Below, one piece after another: positions 36,884 through 45,960 of a stretch of DNA of 64,000 bases. The position numbers were made by a program, and so were the translations under genes. Under the pieces are notes generated by a model, which was not told the origin of the DNA, searched no databases, and saw only the letters and a list, made by a program, of their open reading frames with translations. The DNA comes from CAZXWN01 sp964644695 [NCBI: uncultured bacterium] (GTDB lineage Bacteria; UBP4; UBA4092): positions 1-64,000 of the forward strand of contig CAZXWN010000002.1 in NCBI GenBank assembly GCA_964644695.1, written 5' to 3'. The stretch's first letter is position 1, and each line of letters opens with the position of its first letter.

Positions 36884-36889
36884 ATTATA
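36884..36889 (-). promoter_or_regulatory. possible internal -10 box before the GH94 gene
   Basis: TATAAT on the minus strand, in the gap between the phosphohexomutase and GH94 genes, about 34 nt before the GH94 start. There is no convincing -35 box. Confidence 0.35.
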
Positions 36890-36903
36890 TCGAGAAATTG
36901 CGT

Positions 36904-38310
36904 TTATTTGAGGCCCACAATCTTACTGGCATCATTCAGTATTTCCCAGGTGGTATCCATACTTTCAGAACCGGAGTATAACCGGATGACAGGTTCTGTA
37001 TCGGATGTCCGGATGAGGATCCAGCCATTACCTTCAAAACTGAACTTAATCCCATCCAGGGTAGTCACTTTCACGACTTTTTTACCCGCAATAGATGTGG
37101 GAGGATTGTCTTTCAACTTCTGGACTAACCCTAATCGGACAGAGTCTTCCATGTGTGCGTCGATACGGTCGTAATGGAAAGCGCCATAACGGCTGACCAG
37201 GTCATCAGACATTTGTTTCAGGGTCTTACCGCTCATCGCCAGCATTTCAAGGGCTAACATGGCCATAGCCAATCCGTCTCGTTCCGGGATATGATTCTTG
37301 ATTCCGATGCCGCCCGATTCTTCACCTCCAATGAGAATGTCCTGAGTCAACATCAGTTCACAAACATTCTTGAAACCGACTGCCACTTCTGTGACTTTTG
37401 AGTCTCCATAATCAGCGACCATTCGGTCAATGATGGGTGCCAGGGAGACAGTATGAACGACATCTCCAGTCCATCCCCGATTTTTACGCAGGTGCTCATA
37501 GAGTAGAGGAATGGTGTAATGCGGCCAGATGAAGTTACCTTCGTTGTCTATTGCACCGAAACGGTCTGCATCGCCATCAGTTCCAACACCCAAAGCGGCG
37601 TTATTGGTTTTGACTGCTTCAATGAGGGCTTTCAGATTCTTGCCAATAGGTTCAGGCAACACACCTCCGAATAAACAATCCCGATTGCTGTTGATGGAGA
37701 TGACTTTGCTCCCGGTTCCTTCCAGGAGTTTTTCGAGATAATTCTTACCAGAGCCGTGCATGGCATCATGTGCCACGGTAAATTTAGCTTTGGATATCAG
37801 GTTCATATCTACCAGAGATTTCAATTTATTGAGATAGGGAGTAACCTGATCCACTTCTTCGATGTTAGATTTGGTCTGTGCAGAAATAGTTTTGGGTGTA
37901 TTCTGATAGAGGAATTTTTCGATTTCTTTGGTAATGGACGGGACCGCTGATCCACCATAATACCCTTTGAATTTGACCCCGTTGTATTGGGGTGGATTAT
38001 GGGATGCCGTAATCATAATGCCGCCCGCACACTTACAATCTTTCACGGCATAAGAAAGTGCGGGAGTGGGTTCTGCCTCACGACCCAGGAATACTTTTAT
38101 ACCATTAGCCGCCAGCACTTCTGCTGTCAGTTGGGCATAGGTCTCTGATTGGAAACGGTAGTCATACCCCACAGCAATTCCCTGATGAGCGGTTCCCTGG
38201 GATATCAGATATTCCGCTGTGGCCTGGGCAATAATACGGACATTTTCAAATGTGAAAGAGTCCGCGATGATTGCGCGCCATCCATCAGTACCAAAACGAA
38301 TCTTACTCAT
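36904..38310 (-). CDS. phosphoglucomutase/phosphomannomutase family protein
   Basis: 468-residue alpha-D-phosphohexomutase with the four expected domains: the phosphoserine loop MITASHNPPQYNGVKFK (about 95-110), the metal loop GTDGDADRFG (about 241-250), the sugar loop GGEESGG (about 330) and the phosphate loop RTSDTEPVIRLYSG near the C-terminus. It interconverts hexose 1- and 6-phosphates. It overlaps the upstream GH26-like gene by 8 bp, showing translational coupling. With GH94 downstream it would channel glucose 1-phosphate or a similar product into glycolysis. Confidence 0.93.
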   Translation of the reverse strand: MSKIRFGTDGWRAIIADSFTFENVRIIAQATAEYLISQGTAHQGIAVGYDYRFQSETYAQLTAEVLAANGIKVFLGREAEPTPALSYAVKDCKCAGGIMITASHNPPQYNGVKFKGYYGGSAVPSITKEIEKFLYQNTPKTISAQTKSNIEEVDQVTPYLNKLKSLVDMNLISKAKFTVAHDAMHGSGKNYLEKLLEGTGSKVISINSNRDCLFGGVLPEPIGKNLKALIEAVKTNNAALGVGTDGDADRFGAIDNEGNFIWPHYTIPLLYEHLRKNRGWTGDVVHTVSLAPIIDRMVADYGDSKVTEVAVGFKNVCELMLTQDILIGGEESGGIGIKNHIPERDGLAMAMLALEMLAMSGKTLKQMSDDLVSRYGAFHYDRIDAHMEDSVRLGLVQKLKDNPPTSIAGKKVVKVTTLDGIKFSFEGNGWILIRTSDTEPVIRLYSGSESMDTTWEILNDASKIVGLK

Positions 38311-40006
38311 GTTTATTTAACCTTTCTTGCTCAATAGAATCATAATGAAGCCATCCGGAGATTCCGGTATATTCCATGTTTCGTGTAAAACGAACAGCAT
38401 CTGCAATAACGATTTCGTCAGCATCATTGGATAATGAAACATATCCGGCAGTACCTTTATTAAAGTAATACTTACCCAGACTCATCCATTGCCCACTGTC
38501 TTTTTCCTGATTGACTCGAATCGTTGTCGAGCCGCCAGAATAGTAAATCGTATAAGGCGAATTTGTAGCTCTATTGGGATACGAACTCCACCAGGCCTGT
38601 ACTTCATAAATACCCGCCTCAGTAAAGTTAGGACACCAGAAAGCCTTAGATGATCCTGTTCCTGCGAACTGGTATCGATAATTATCGCCATAACGTTCGG
38701 GCTGGGATGTTGATAGTATCCATGCACTTCCAGATGTGGAAAAACCAGAATAATCGTTATCAATAATTATATCTTTGTAATCACCATCTTTATCAATGAT
38801 GGCTTCTATCAAATCATAATCATATTTACCGTCAGCGGTATATCCCTGAACTTTCAGGGTGTATGTCCCGTCGGGTAATTGTGCAGCATCCCAATAAACA
38901 TAGTGTTGATAGGATGTGCTTACCACAAAAATATTGTCATTGACCCAATAGACAACAGATGACAGGGCGTATCCATTATTTGTTGTTACGCTTAAATATA
39001 AGCCTTGGGAAATAGTCTGGTTGGAGGTGGGTTGGCTGAAATATACTTGAAGTAAGGATGTGTCAGCTGGAATCGTCGTCAGGTAGTAAGGGTTAGCGAT
39101 AGTTCTTTGGTAATTGGTTTGAACGGCATAATTATTTGTTAAAGAAAAGTCGGATTTGTTAATGGCCCTGGAATCATAATCGAACCAGGTGATGAGCTTC
39201 ATTTTGGGGAATTCAGCCTGAAGATTGTCATAAATCAGATTGGTATTGCGAATCCCATAATCGGCGCAGTTATAAGATATTGTCCCACTAGAGTAGGCAT
39301 TTGCGGCGGCCCATTCCGGAAACATGATGGGTTTGTTATGAGGTGCTGCTGAATATTTGTCGTAAACATAACTGATTTTACTGCGGGGGTCTCTGGTATC
39401 TGTGGTCCCAACACCCAGTCCCATGTACATATCAACACCGACCCAGTCCACATATTCGTCACCGGGGTAATAGGAATCAATCGTCGCTGTGGGAGACCAG
39501 TTAGGGGCCCATACCATCACAATGTTAGGCGCTTCTTCTTTGAAGATGTTATATAACATCCGCCATTTTTGGACATAGAGAGTTGTATTGCCGGACCAGA
39601 TAAATTCAGAGAGATTCATCTCCGAAGCCCACCGGACAAAGACGGGAGCTCGTAGCGAATGTGCATCGCGAGCCCATTTACGGATATAGGGTCCATCGGT
39701 TACTGAACCAAGCCCATAAGTAGGTTCAAATCCAAGTTGAATGGCAGAGCCACGGGCTTTTACGCTTTGTGCCCAGGCCAGGGGGAACGCACTATTCCAA
39801 GCATTATAATGCAAATAGCAGGCATGTTTCTTGTTCATAGTGGATTCGAAGGCCAGAACATTGTCCGGAGCAACAGGATCCATCTGAATAAATGCACCCA
39901 GGTAACATCCTGTTTCCGGCTCATATTTGGCAGCCGACAGACTTATTCCCCACACCATCAGGGTGAGAATGAAAGAAAACAGGAGTTTAAATGCAAAACG
40001 CTCCAA
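38303..40006 (-). CDS. secreted GH26-like glycosidase with C-terminal golvesin-like domain
   Basis: 567 residues, starting at a TTG with AAGGA 7 nt upstream. A signal peptide occupies about 1-25. The catalytic domain (about 30-305) resembles GH26 beta-mannanases: VRWASEMN (about 123-130) holds the expected acid/base Glu and PIMFPEWAA (about 223-231) the nucleophile Glu. A beta-rich linker domain (about 315-400) follows, then a golvesin-type C-terminal domain (about 410-545; YEVQAWWSSYPNRATNSPYTI, ADAVRF), also found in the protein at 43220-43861. The substrate is probably a beta-linked polysaccharide. Residues around the catalytic Glu pair are otherwise divergent, so the exact activity is open. 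Confidence 0.8.
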   Translation of the reverse strand: MERFAFKLLFSFILTLMVWGISLSAAKYEPETGCYLGAFIQMDPVAPDNVLAFESTMNKKHACYLHYNAWNSAFPLAWAQSVKARGSAIQLGFEPTYGLGSVTDGPYIRKWARDAHSLRAPVFVRWASEMNLSEFIWSGNTTLYVQKWRMLYNIFKEEAPNIVMVWAPNWSPTATIDSYYPGDEYVDWVGVDMYMGLGVGTTDTRDPRSKISYVYDKYSAAPHNKPIMFPEWAAANAYSSGTISYNCADYGIRNTNLIYDNLQAEFPKMKLITWFDYDSRAINKSDFSLTNNYAVQTNYQRTIANPYYLTTIPADTSLLQVYFSQPTSNQTISQGLYLSVTTNNGYALSSVVYWVNDNIFVVSTSYQHYVYWDAAQLPDGTYTLKVQGYTADGKYDYDLIEAIIDKDGDYKDIIIDNDYSGFSTSGSAWILSTSQPERYGDNYRYQFAGTGSSKAFWCPNFTEAGIYEVQAWWSSYPNRATNSPYTIYYSGGSTTIRVNQEKDSGQWMSLGKYYFNKGTAGYVSLSNDADEIVIADAVRFTRNMEYTGISGWLHYDSIEQERLNKHE

Positions 40007-40016
40007 GACAGGGTCC

Positions 40017-42170
40017 TTATCGCAGATTGACCAGGCAGACTACCGGTGTATCAGGCAGGAACCGGGCTAATTCAGCGTTAGCATAGGATGTGATTTTTTC
40101 AATTTCCAAGAGTCCAGACAAGTCAATAATTTTGGCTCCACACAGGACAAACAGGTTGGGTAATTCCCGTCCTGCATCGCCATAACCAGTATGAGCTTCA
40201 ATCAGTTTATGTAATGCGCCATCTAAACCTTGTCGTGTGGTTTGAACAACATCACCATTTGAGATTTGTAACCGGACAATTCCTTCTTTATCAATGATTC
40301 TGAGTGCCCGATTTTTCTTGTTATATAAGCCCCAAAGTTTTTTCTGAACTACATCAGCACCGAGAACGTTTAGATAATCCGTCTGGCCTAAAGAAACAAT
40401 CTGCTCCGGAGTGACTTGTATTGAGGTGGCAGCAATTTGCTTCAATTCATCCAGAGTCCGTTCACGGTCTTTGAGGTTTCTGGCTCGCATCTCGGTCGAA
40501 CCGGTTGCTGTAGCTCGCAGAATGTTTTTCTGAGGGTCGATTTCTACTGCTACTTCAATGGTGTCAGGGGCAGCACCCATTTTATGAACGGCTTCTTCTG
40601 CTTCCTTACGGATTTTCAGAATGTCATCGTTGGTAGGGTTAATAACACTTCGTTCAATCGTGTCACGAACCATAGCCAACGCTACACCAATCGCGGAGAT
40701 TACTTCTGCCCGTTTGGCAATAAAAGTCTTCATTTGCATCATCTTGGCAGTATAGGGGACAATCGCCGCAGCACCACCACCGCCACCAATGAGCGAGATG
40801 AGTGTTGGATCTAACTTATATTCTTTGATTAATTGAGTGACAACTTTCACTGCTTTGGGACAGGCTTTTTCCAGAATAGCCTTTGCTGTGTGCTCCTCAT
40901 TTGATTTAAGTTGTTGGCACAAAGGCACAAATGCGGCTTTAATGGCATTTATATCCCCTTTGGCGCAATTATCTTCCGGAACCAGCCCTAATATGTTGGA
41001 AGCACAGGTGGGAGTAAGGGATACCTTCTTCCCGGATTGTCCTTCAATGTAGATGTAATCATCTGGATCGCCTTCTTTGGGGCGAATATGTTTCAATGTG
41101 GCAGATGAGAACTCCTCCGCCTTACTGAATGATGCATAGCCTAGCCCGGCAATATGCGCACTACGGGGTCCAACATCTTCAACATGATTTCCTTTAACAC
41201 GAACCATGGACCCTCCTGCAATCCCAATGGTACGAACATCCAGTGTTCTCAAATAAACACGATGTCCACCGACTTCAGCGGTTTTAATGAGGGCTTTCCC
41301 ATTTTGGATGGCGGATATATCGGTTGATGTTCCACCGACTTCCAGGAAAATACCATCGGAGATTCGCGCATACATCAACGCTGCTGCAACACCCGCCGCA
41401 GGTCCCGACAGCATGGTTAGAATCGGTCTTTTTCGCATCTGTTCGATGTCCATGACACCGCCATCAGACCTCATAATCATCAAGGGGGCTTTAATTCCAG
41501 CTTCCTTGACGGATTTTTCAGTCATATTAGCGGTTTCCATCATCTTTACCAGCATGCTGGCGTTAATTACAGCGGTCCGAGTTCGGAGCTTTAATCCATA
41601 CAATTGAGATATTTCATGGGTGGCGCTGGCAGGGATACCCCGTTCAACACAAGTATCCAATATAAGAAGTTCATTGGCAGGATCGTCAACGCTGAAAGAT
41701 TCTGCTGCAACAATAACTTGTGCGCCTTCCGCCAGGAGTTCATCTATCAATTTATTGATGATATCCGATGTCGGTTTCTCAGATGTATCCAGGAAACGAT
41801 GATGCGTTTTTAAGAAACGGCCGGGTGCTAATTCAATGTGGGCCACATTTGTTTCTGTTTTTGCACGGAGTTTTTCCATCCCTTTTCCCATGCCGATAAT
41901 GCCAACCTCTGCCACATCTCCTTCGAGGAGTGCATTTGTTGCCTGGGTAGTCGAATGAGCAATGAAAGCTACTTCTGATGGGGATATGCCGGCCTTTTCC
42001 AGCAGTTTATGCAGGGATTCGATAATTCCGTGAGCCACACCTTCCTGAGCAGAATGAGTGGTCGGAACCTTGACTTGGGCAATGACTTCTAATTCAAGGG
42101 AGTCTATTGCGACGGCATGAGTAAAAGTACCCCCTACATCGATACCAATTCTGATTTTTCGTTCACTCAT
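40017..42170 (-). CDS. hydantoinase/oxoprolinase-family (HyuA-type) protein
   Basis: 717 residues. The N-terminal Hydant_A_N domain begins RIGIDVGGTFTHAVAID, with the actin-like ATPase phosphate loop. The central hydantoinase A domain has SDGGVMDIEQMRKRPILTMLSGPAAG and GGTSTDIS, plus IGGGGGAAAIVPYTA near residue 460. The family hydrolyses ATP to open cyclic amides or carboxylate ketones and normally works with a HyuB partner, which is absent here. The C-terminal ~200 residues extend beyond the usual core. The gene overlaps the upstream phosphodiester glycosidase gene by 4 bp (ATGA) and is 10 bp from the GH26-like gene, so it belongs to this glycan operon. Confidence 0.85.
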   Translation of the reverse strand: MSERKIRIGIDVGGTFTHAVAIDSLELEVIAQVKVPTTHSAQEGVAHGIIESLHKLLEKAGISPSEVAFIAHSTTQATNALLEGDVAEVGIIGMGKGMEKLRAKTETNVAHIELAPGRFLKTHHRFLDTSEKPTSDIINKLIDELLAEGAQVIVAAESFSVDDPANELLILDTCVERGIPASATHEISQLYGLKLRTRTAVINASMLVKMMETANMTEKSVKEAGIKAPLMIMRSDGGVMDIEQMRKRPILTMLSGPAAGVAAALMYARISDGIFLEVGGTSTDISAIQNGKALIKTAEVGGHRVYLRTLDVRTIGIAGGSMVRVKGNHVEDVGPRSAHIAGLGYASFSKAEEFSSATLKHIRPKEGDPDDYIYIEGQSGKKVSLTPTCASNILGLVPEDNCAKGDINAIKAAFVPLCQQLKSNEEHTAKAILEKACPKAVKVVTQLIKEYKLDPTLISLIGGGGGAAAIVPYTAKMMQMKTFIAKRAEVISAIGVALAMVRDTIERSVINPTNDDILKIRKEAEEAVHKMGAAPDTIEVAVEIDPQKNILRATATGSTEMRARNLKDRERTLDELKQIAATSIQVTPEQIVSLGQTDYLNVLGADVVQKKLWGLYNKKNRALRIIDKEGIVRLQISNGDVVQTTRQGLDGALHKLIEAHTGYGDAGRELPNLFVLCGAKIIDLSGLLEIEKITSYANAELARFLPDTPVVCLVNLR

Positions 42171-43030
42171 TTGACAGGTTCCTTCTGAACAAGAGCGATG
42201 GCATTAGTTACTGAGCGTTCCGTACCCGGGAGGCCATTTTTTGCATCAGTAGATACGGAATTGACTAAGGCATTATTGATAACCATGGCAGATGAACCGC
42301 CCCCATCCAGATTTAATGCATCAGTACATCCCAATTGGTCTCTCATAAACTTACCTAAGTCGTCCAAGCTCATTCCTGTAGCAAAACCAGGCTGCCGCCC
42401 ATCCACTACAACCAGATAGACGGTATTATCTTTTGTTACTCCGATTGCTGTTCGTGGATGAGGAGTAGTTCTAAATCCACCACCAAAACCACTTTCTGTG
42501 GTAATAGCGGATAACTGCCCGTTTTGTAAGAGGACAGGACCACCGCCCAAAGCATATTCAACTTTGGACCAGTCAGTTCCATTTAATCCTTTAATGACTC
42601 CATCTTTTGCATCTACGCGGTCAATAATGACTTTATGGTCAGGAGTGAATCCGACAGCGCTTCGGTTGTTAGTTTGATCATGGAGCATCTTACCTTTAAC
42701 ATAGACTAATCCGACATGGGACCCACCAAAATCAAAATACCCTCCATTGATGGCTGCTATGGCATTGGCTCTCTTCGCCATGACGGTTGTTCCTTCATGG
42801 CTCTTCTCTTTTGCGGTTTCAACCGTAAGAGCTAACTCTGACCGATTATAATCTATTTTCAGAATGCTGATATTGCGAATCACTCCGGTTGAATCTGTTT
42901 GCCATTGTGTGTACTCTACTCCATCTGTGACCGGCAGGACAATTTGCCTGTCCATGGCGAGCGAAAAGCTGATACTTAACGACAGCACTAATGCCAAAAG
43001 GAAATAACGAAGGGAACCGTGTGTCTTCAT
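42167..43030 (-). CDS. secreted phosphodiester glycosidase (NAGPA-domain) protein, second copy
   Basis: 287 residues from the ATG at 43030, preceded by AAGGAT. A signal peptide follows (LLALVLSLSISFSLA). An open extension to a TTG at 43153 lacks signal features and I reject it. NAGPA hallmarks are AAINGGYFDFGG, YALGGGPVLLQNG, VDGRQPGFATGMSL and LNLDGGGSSAMV. Same layout as the protein at 23515-24375, so the pair are paralogues placed with different neighbours. Its stop overlaps the start of the hydantoinase-family gene. Likely periplasmic or exported, acting on phosphodiester-linked sugars. Confidence 0.87.
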   Translation of the reverse strand: MKTHGSLRYFLLALVLSLSISFSLAMDRQIVLPVTDGVEYTQWQTDSTGVIRNISILKIDYNRSELALTVETAKEKSHEGTTVMAKRANAIAAINGGYFDFGGSHVGLVYVKGKMLHDQTNNRSAVGFTPDHKVIIDRVDAKDGVIKGLNGTDWSKVEYALGGGPVLLQNGQLSAITTESGFGGGFRTTPHPRTAIGVTKDNTVYLVVVDGRQPGFATGMSLDDLGKFMRDQLGCTDALNLDGGGSSAMVINNALVNSVSTDAKNGLPGTERSVTNAIALVQKEPVK

Positions 43031-43219
43031 GGTTGAGTAATCCTTACTTTTGAAAGATAGATTGTGAAATACCGTGTTAAAACTGAGGAAATAAGGCAGA
43101 TGTAAGCCTGTCTTTACCTTCATAATCCTACCAAAGGTTGGCCTTTCCTTCAATCAGTTCAAAAAGGATGGAAAAGCAGGATTTTTCTGCTTTGTTTGTA
43201 ACTGTTTTAACTGAACGTC

Positions 43220-43861
43220 TTAATGGATTGGAAGCTGTGGTGTTACACTTTTCGAGGTTGAGTTACTGACCGTTGGAGTTATTTCTGGTTTGCTTTGTGG
43301 TTTATTTTGAGATTCGAGCCATTGTTTGGATGTTCCATCAGGCCTTTTGACGAAGGTAACTGCATCTGCGACGACAATTCCATCCGCCAAGTCAGTCAAT
43401 ACGACCTTACCCGTGGTGTCCGTATTGAATGTATAGGTGCCAAGGGATACCCATTCCGTTTCTTGTTGTGTTTGATTCACAAGGACCTTGAAGGTACCAT
43501 TGGCTGCAGAAATGGTGTAGGTGGCGTCTGTTGCCCGGTTGGAATGGGGAGTGTAGGTAATGAATAATTCATAATCACCTTTTGTTGTAATAATAGGGTT
43601 CCATATAGCCTGGTTCTTCCCTGTTCCTCTGGCGTGGACTAAATAGGAGTATCCCCAATAACCTGACTGTGATGTAGATTCAGGCCAACCGCCAACCATA
43701 TCAAACCCCACAGTCCCTTCATCCACAATAATATCTTTAGTCGTGTCTGGAACATAAGAAGAAGTTTGGGATTTAAATGTCATTATCTCTGGTGCGGCGT
43801 TCACATTAGATAGTGCCAGGGAAGAAAGGATCAGGATTGTGCACACAACGATCTTTTGCAT
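43220..43861 (-). CDS. secreted golvesin C-terminal-like domain protein
   Basis: 213 residues with a signal peptide (about 1-22) and one golvesin/Xly-type beta-sandwich domain (about 45-175; YELFITYTPHSNRATDATYTI, WVSLGTYTF, GIVVADAVTFV). A low-complexity Gln/Lys/Pro/Ser/Thr tail ends the protein. The same domain closes the GH26-like enzyme three genes downstream, which suggests both bind the same polymer. AAAGGAG lies before the ATG. It is the first gene of the minus-strand glycan run, 189 bp ahead of the next start, with a terminator from the pseudopilin genes just upstream. Confidence 0.78.
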   Translation of the reverse strand: MQKIVVCTILILSSLALSNVNAAPEIMTFKSQTSSYVPDTTKDIIVDEGTVGFDMVGGWPESTSQSGYWGYSYLVHARGTGKNQAIWNPIITTKGDYELFITYTPHSNRATDATYTISAANGTFKVLVNQTQQETEWVSLGTYTFNTDTTGKVVLTDLADGIVVADAVTFVKRPDGTSKQWLESQNKPQSKPEITPTVSNSTSKSVTPQLPIH

Positions 43862-43910
43862 AAAGGGCTCCTTTAGTGACAGATTAACCCTATTCTATGC
43901 AAATTACCAA

Positions 43911-43950
43911 TAAAAAAACAGGGTAACCCCAAGGTTACCCTGTTTTTTTA
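43911..43950. terminator. bidirectional-type terminator after the third pseudopilin gene
   Basis: Perfect 18-bp stem (43911-43928 with 43933-43950), 4-nt loop, with a run of seven A or T on each side. Read on the minus strand it ends the pseudopilin transcript before the glycan run starts. Confidence 0.9.
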
Positions 43951-43961
43951 TTAAATTTTTA

Positions 43962-44513
43962 CTATGGACCATAACGGAAAATATCACCATTAGAAATAGT
44001 ACCATTGGTTGGATCATAAATATCAAACAAATAGGGTGCAACAGCGGCCTCATAATCTCTATCTGGACCAGAGGAAAGAATCATCCACATATTGGTTTGA
44101 CCACTTGCTACTTTGTTATATAAATCAGGGACTGTGGTAAATCGTGCATAATAATTCCCTGCAAAAGCATCATTCCAGAATTCTGGACCCCAGTATGGGT
44201 AATACTGCTGGTCTCCGGTACTGTCGGAAAATGAATCTTTAGGAATAGAGGATAAGTAAGCAACAGGTGTTGTTAACGGGATATATCTTTGTAAACGAGA
44301 TACTCCTGCCACATTGCGTGTAGGGAGGTATTCATTATTATCCACATAATAGCTTTCCATAGCAGTAGCAAAAGTTCTCATTTCACTCTGGGCTCTGGAT
44401 ACTTTGGAACGGACTTGAGCCGCTAAGAAGTTAGGAATAGCAATGGCAGCTAAAATAGCGATAATTGCTACAACAATTAATAATTCAATTAAAGTAAACC
44501 CCTTTTTAGACAT
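43962..44513 (-). CDS. type II/IV prepilin-like pseudopilin (copy 3)
   Basis: 183 residues. The class III signal MSKKG|FTLIELLIVVAIIAILAAIAIPNFL has prepilin peptidase cleavage after Gly5, the conserved Glu at +5 and a single hydrophobic helix. Behind the helix comes the GspG-like alpha segment and a C-terminal domain with SSGPDRDYE and an Asp-Pro-Thr-Asn-Gly motif. AAGGTGA precedes the ATG. It is closest to copy 2 (44656-45204), with which it shares long stretches. No secretion ATPase or secretin gene is nearby. Confidence 0.9.
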   Translation of the reverse strand: MSKKGFTLIELLIVVAIIAILAAIAIPNFLAAQVRSKVSRAQSEMRTFATAMESYYVDNNEYLPTRNVAGVSRLQRYIPLTTPVAYLSSIPKDSFSDSTGDQQYYPYWGPEFWNDAFAGNYYARFTTVPDLYNKVASGQTNMWMILSSGPDRDYEAAVAPYLFDIYDPTNGTISNGDIFRYGP

Positions 44514-44613
44514 TAAAATTCACCTTCCCTTCTCTATATGATTTTATAAAAACGAAATAAGATTTATAAATAATTATATTACAAAGCCCTGATTTGAAAT
44601 ATAAATATAAAAA

Positions 44614-44638
44614 GGGCAGGTCAATAATTGACCTGCCC
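44614..44638 (-). terminator. terminator after pseudopilin copy 2
   Basis: 11-bp perfect stem (44614-44624 with 44628-44638), 3-nt loop. Read on the minus strand it is followed by a run of T. Confidence 0.85.
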
Positions 44639-44655
44639 TGAATAGCATACATTAT

Positions 44656-45204
44656 TTATGGACCATAGCGGAAGATATCTCCGTTAGAGATGGTTCCGTT
44701 AGTTGGATCATAGATTTCAAAGCCAGTCCATGGAGCAAAAGCTGGTTCATAATCACGGTCCGGACCAGAAGACATAACTAACCACATGCTTCCATCACCG
44801 GCAGCGCGACTGTATAAGTCAGGTACTGTGGTGAAACGTGTGTAAGAACCGCTGGTTTTGACTGCGGCAAAGTAATCTGGGCCCCAGTAGGGATAATACT
44901 GTTGATCACCAGTATCCCCAGAGAAAATGTCTTTAGGGACAGCTGATAAATAGCTTACAGGAGTGGTCAAAGGTATAAATCTTTGTAAACGGGAGACACC
45001 AGCAACATTCTGAGTGGGAAGATACCAATTGTTATCGACATAATAACTTTCCATACCTGTTGCAAAAGTCCTCATTTCACTGGTACACCGGGAAACTTTG
45101 GAACGGACTTGAGCCGCTAAGAAGTTAGGAATAGCAATGGCAGCTAAGATAGCAATGATTGCCACAACAATCAATAATTCGATAAGGGTAAATCCTTTTT
45201 TCAT
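44656..45204 (-). CDS. type II/IV prepilin-like pseudopilin (copy 2)
   Basis: 182 residues with cleavage after Gly4 (MKKG|FTLIEL) and the same order of segments as copy 3. Replacements cluster in the middle of the C-terminal domain (PDYFAAVKTSGSYTRF here against PEFWNDAFAGNYYARF there), as expected for subunits with diverging surfaces. AAGGTGG lies before the ATG. It has its own terminator, so levels may be set separately from copies 1 and 3. Confidence 0.9.
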   Translation of the reverse strand: MKKGFTLIELLIVVAIIAILAAIAIPNFLAAQVRSKVSRCTSEMRTFATGMESYYVDNNWYLPTQNVAGVSRLQRFIPLTTPVSYLSAVPKDIFSGDTGDQQYYPYWGPDYFAAVKTSGSYTRFTTVPDLYSRAAGDGSMWLVMSSGPDRDYEPAFAPWTGFEIYDPTNGTISNGDIFRYGP

Positions 45205-45285
45205 AATAAAATTTCACCACCTTTCAGATTCTTTAGATAGTTTTGTACTGATTTCATTTTTGCAGGGATTGTTTTTTATAAAGGT

Positions 45286-45316
45286 GTGAGCAGGTTTAAA
45301 ATACAAACCTGCTCAC
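45286..45316 (-). terminator. hairpin after pseudopilin copy 1
   Basis: 12-bp perfect inverted repeat (45286-45297 with 45305-45316), 7-nt loop. The following T-tract on the minus strand is weak, so termination may be partial. Confidence 0.6.
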
Positions 45317-45327
45317 TCAATTAATTG

Positions 45328-45897
45328 CTATGGTCCGGAACGGAGAATATCACCATTAGATATGGTGCCATTGGTCGGATCATATATTTCAAATTGATAG
45401 GGGGAAACTGCAGGCTCATAATCGCCATCAGGGCCCATGGTCAACATAATCCACATCGTATTACGACCGCCCACGATTTTGTCCTTCAAAGAAGGCACTA
45501 AATCAAACCGGGCATTAGGAGATGAACCCGAACCATCTGGATTCAATCCTGCTAATTGGAAAACATAAGGTGGATCCCAATACGGATAAATTCTCTGTTC
45601 CCAACTAGTGTCTCTGCTGAAAAGATCCAAAGGCAGAGAGGATAAATACGCTATCGGAGTCGTAATCTGAATCAGCCGCTGTGCACGAGTGTAAATACCG
45701 CTATTAGTCCAAGGATATACATTATTATCTACCATATAAGATTCCAACCCATTAGCGACGGACCTCATATCGCTGGAGGCTCTTGATACTTTTGCACGAA
45801 CTTGTGCGTTTAAAAAATTAGGAATAGCGATGGCTGCCAAGATTGCGATGATAGCAACTACGATCAATAATTCAATCAAGGTAAAACCTTTTTTCAT
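45328..45897 (-). CDS. type II/IV prepilin-like pseudopilin (copy 1)
   Basis: 189 residues, first and most diverged of the three tandem copies. The N-terminal helix is nearly identical to the others, but the domain after residue 60 differs (YPWTNSGIYTRAQRLIQ, DLFSRDTSWEQR, a six-residue insertion near GLNPDGSGSSP). It ends with the same Asp-Pro-Thr-Asn-Gly segment. A strong GGGAGG lies before the ATG and a promoter about 70 nt upstream. Confidence 0.9.
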   Translation of the reverse strand: MKKGFTLIELLIVVAIIAILAAIAIPNFLNAQVRAKVSRASSDMRSVANGLESYMVDNNVYPWTNSGIYTRAQRLIQITTPIAYLSSLPLDLFSRDTSWEQRIYPYWDPPYVFQLAGLNPDGSGSSPNARFDLVPSLKDKIVGGRNTMWIMLTMGPDGDYEPAVSPYQFEIYDPTNGTISNGDILRSGP

Positions 45898-45960
45898 ATA
45901 AAAACACCTCCCTTTTTTATAAAATCTATATCATTTTATATTTTACTACTACTTATTTTT

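Noticed and set aside
43031-43153. 41-residue extension of the second NAGPA protein
   Set aside because: It would bury the signal peptide behind a long polar-aromatic stretch; the ATG at 43030 has AAGGAT upstream.
43962-45897. Repeated blocks suspected to be CRISPR-like
   Set aside because: They are three coding pseudopilin genes; similarity follows the reading frame and there is no spacer pattern.
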